DNA of 64,000 bases from Persicirhabdus sediminis (GTDB lineage Bacteria; Verrucomicrobiota; Verrucomicrobiia; Verrucomicrobiales; Akkermansiaceae). Location of the stretch: NCBI RefSeq assembly GCF_016595495.1, contig NZ_JAENIM010000032.1:24073-88072 (forward strand), in the 5' to 3' direction. Positions 63,761 through 64,000 of this stretch are shown here, piece by piece. Under the pieces are notes generated by a model. The model saw only the letters and a list, made by a program, of their open reading frames with translations. It had not been told where the DNA came from and searched no databases. The position numbers and the translations under genes are program-made. Positions within the stretch are counted from its first letter, which is position 1. Every line of letters starts with the position of its first letter.

Positions 63761-63870
63761 CACCTGCAGCGCAGCGAACTTTAGGGCGCAGCCCGTACCT
63801 TAGCGAGCTTGCGAGCGAACCTTGTACCTGCAGCGCAGCGTACCTTAGGGCGCAGCCCGTACTTTCAGGC
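63761..63870. repeat. Direct repeat, 36-bp unit, period 74
   Basis: ACCTGCAGCGCAGCG followed by (A/T)AC(C/T)TTAGGGCGCAGCCCGTA occurs at 63761 and again at 63835, separated by TTAGCGAGCTTGCGAGCGAA, itself a hairpin-like motif. GGCGCAGCCC-type palindromes recur at 63868-63890 (GGCCGCAGGCC). Confidence 0.85.
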
Positions 63871-63886
63871 CGCAGGCCGTACTTGT

Positions 63887-63909
63887 ACTGCTCACTGCTC
63901 ACTGCTCAC
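63887..63909. repeat. Short CTGCTCA tandem repeat
   Basis: Three copies of the heptamer CTGCTCA follow the direct repeat element, similar in size to the TTCAGTG array. Confidence 0.7.
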
Positions 63910-63950
63910 TTATTCCCACTGATCACTCCCGCGCAGCGGGTCGCGGGCAC

Positions 63951-63986
63951 AAAAAAGCCCTTACTAAGCTTTCACTTAGTAAGGGC
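63951..63986 (-). terminator. Terminator for a minus-strand gene beyond the right edge
   Basis: GCCCTTACTAAG pairs with CTTAGTAAGGGC (12 bp) around a six-base loop. On the minus strand it is followed by TTTTTT, so it ends a transcript entering from outside the window. Confidence 0.92.
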
Positions 63987-64000
63987 ATATAAACCTGGCA

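Overview
The window looks like chromosomal DNA of a Gram-negative Verrucomicrobiota bacterium, probably of the Rubritalea/Verrucomicrobiaceae type. This is an inference. It rests on two PEP-CTERM exported proteins, a formylglycine sulfatase, a porin-like barrel and a Mip/FkpA-type isomerase (outer membrane), a PIN-PhoH protein, REP-like palindromes, and base composition near 50 % GC. Most leaders, including those of ribosomal protein genes, show no Shine-Dalgarno sequence. The tetramer AGCT is conspicuously frequent. I see no phage, integrase, transposase or CRISPR array.

Left part (1-19 kb): the end of an exported protein; a membrane-anchored family 2 glycosyltransferase; hisD; a stand-alone CoaB; a PEP-CTERM protein; an Ebo-like pair (sugar-phosphate cyclase plus phosphodiesterase-fold protein); rpsM-rpsK-rpsD; an ABC-F ATPase; a compound repeat island (12.16-13.16 kb); a SIMPL protein; serC; PIN-PhoH; a REP-like inverted pair; and a DASS transporter.

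Middle (19-42 kb): tRNA-Leu(UAG); HPr and Enzyme I with no Enzyme II nearby; a second PEP-CTERM protein; a ferritin-like/ATP-grasp fusion; a sulfatase; GYF-RDD and LolC/E-like membrane proteins; a TRIC-type channel; pyruvate dehydrogenase-type E2; an FKBP isomerase; UPF0173, ispF and hemN; a microsatellite block; marC; a two-subunit sodium:solute symporter (DUF4212 plus SSS); a LOG-like protein; and radC.

Urea block (41.8-53.7 kb, all minus strand): porin-like protein - urtA - urtBCDE - ureABC - ureEFGD - small exported protein. It encodes a full route from the outer membrane through an ABC importer to cytosolic urease and its nickel-insertion chaperones. A terminator after urtA probably gives excess binding protein. 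AGCT words are rarer here than in flanking DNA, which may point to separate ancestry.

Right part (54-64 kb): an exported basic RcnB/CigR-like protein, a DUF4105 membrane protein, tilS-dtd, two zinc-ribbon membrane proteins, valS, an exported TIM-barrel protein resembling glycoside hydrolases, and a direct-repeat element. A terminator at the right edge belongs to a minus-strand gene outside the window.

The most interesting items are the repeat island in which an inverted REP pair directly abuts a 22-copy 18-bp minisatellite, the ferritin-like/ATP-grasp fusion, the Ebo-like gene pair, the urea cluster with unassigned genes at both ends, and the LolC/E-like gene whose conserved N-terminus lies upstream of any ordinary start codon.
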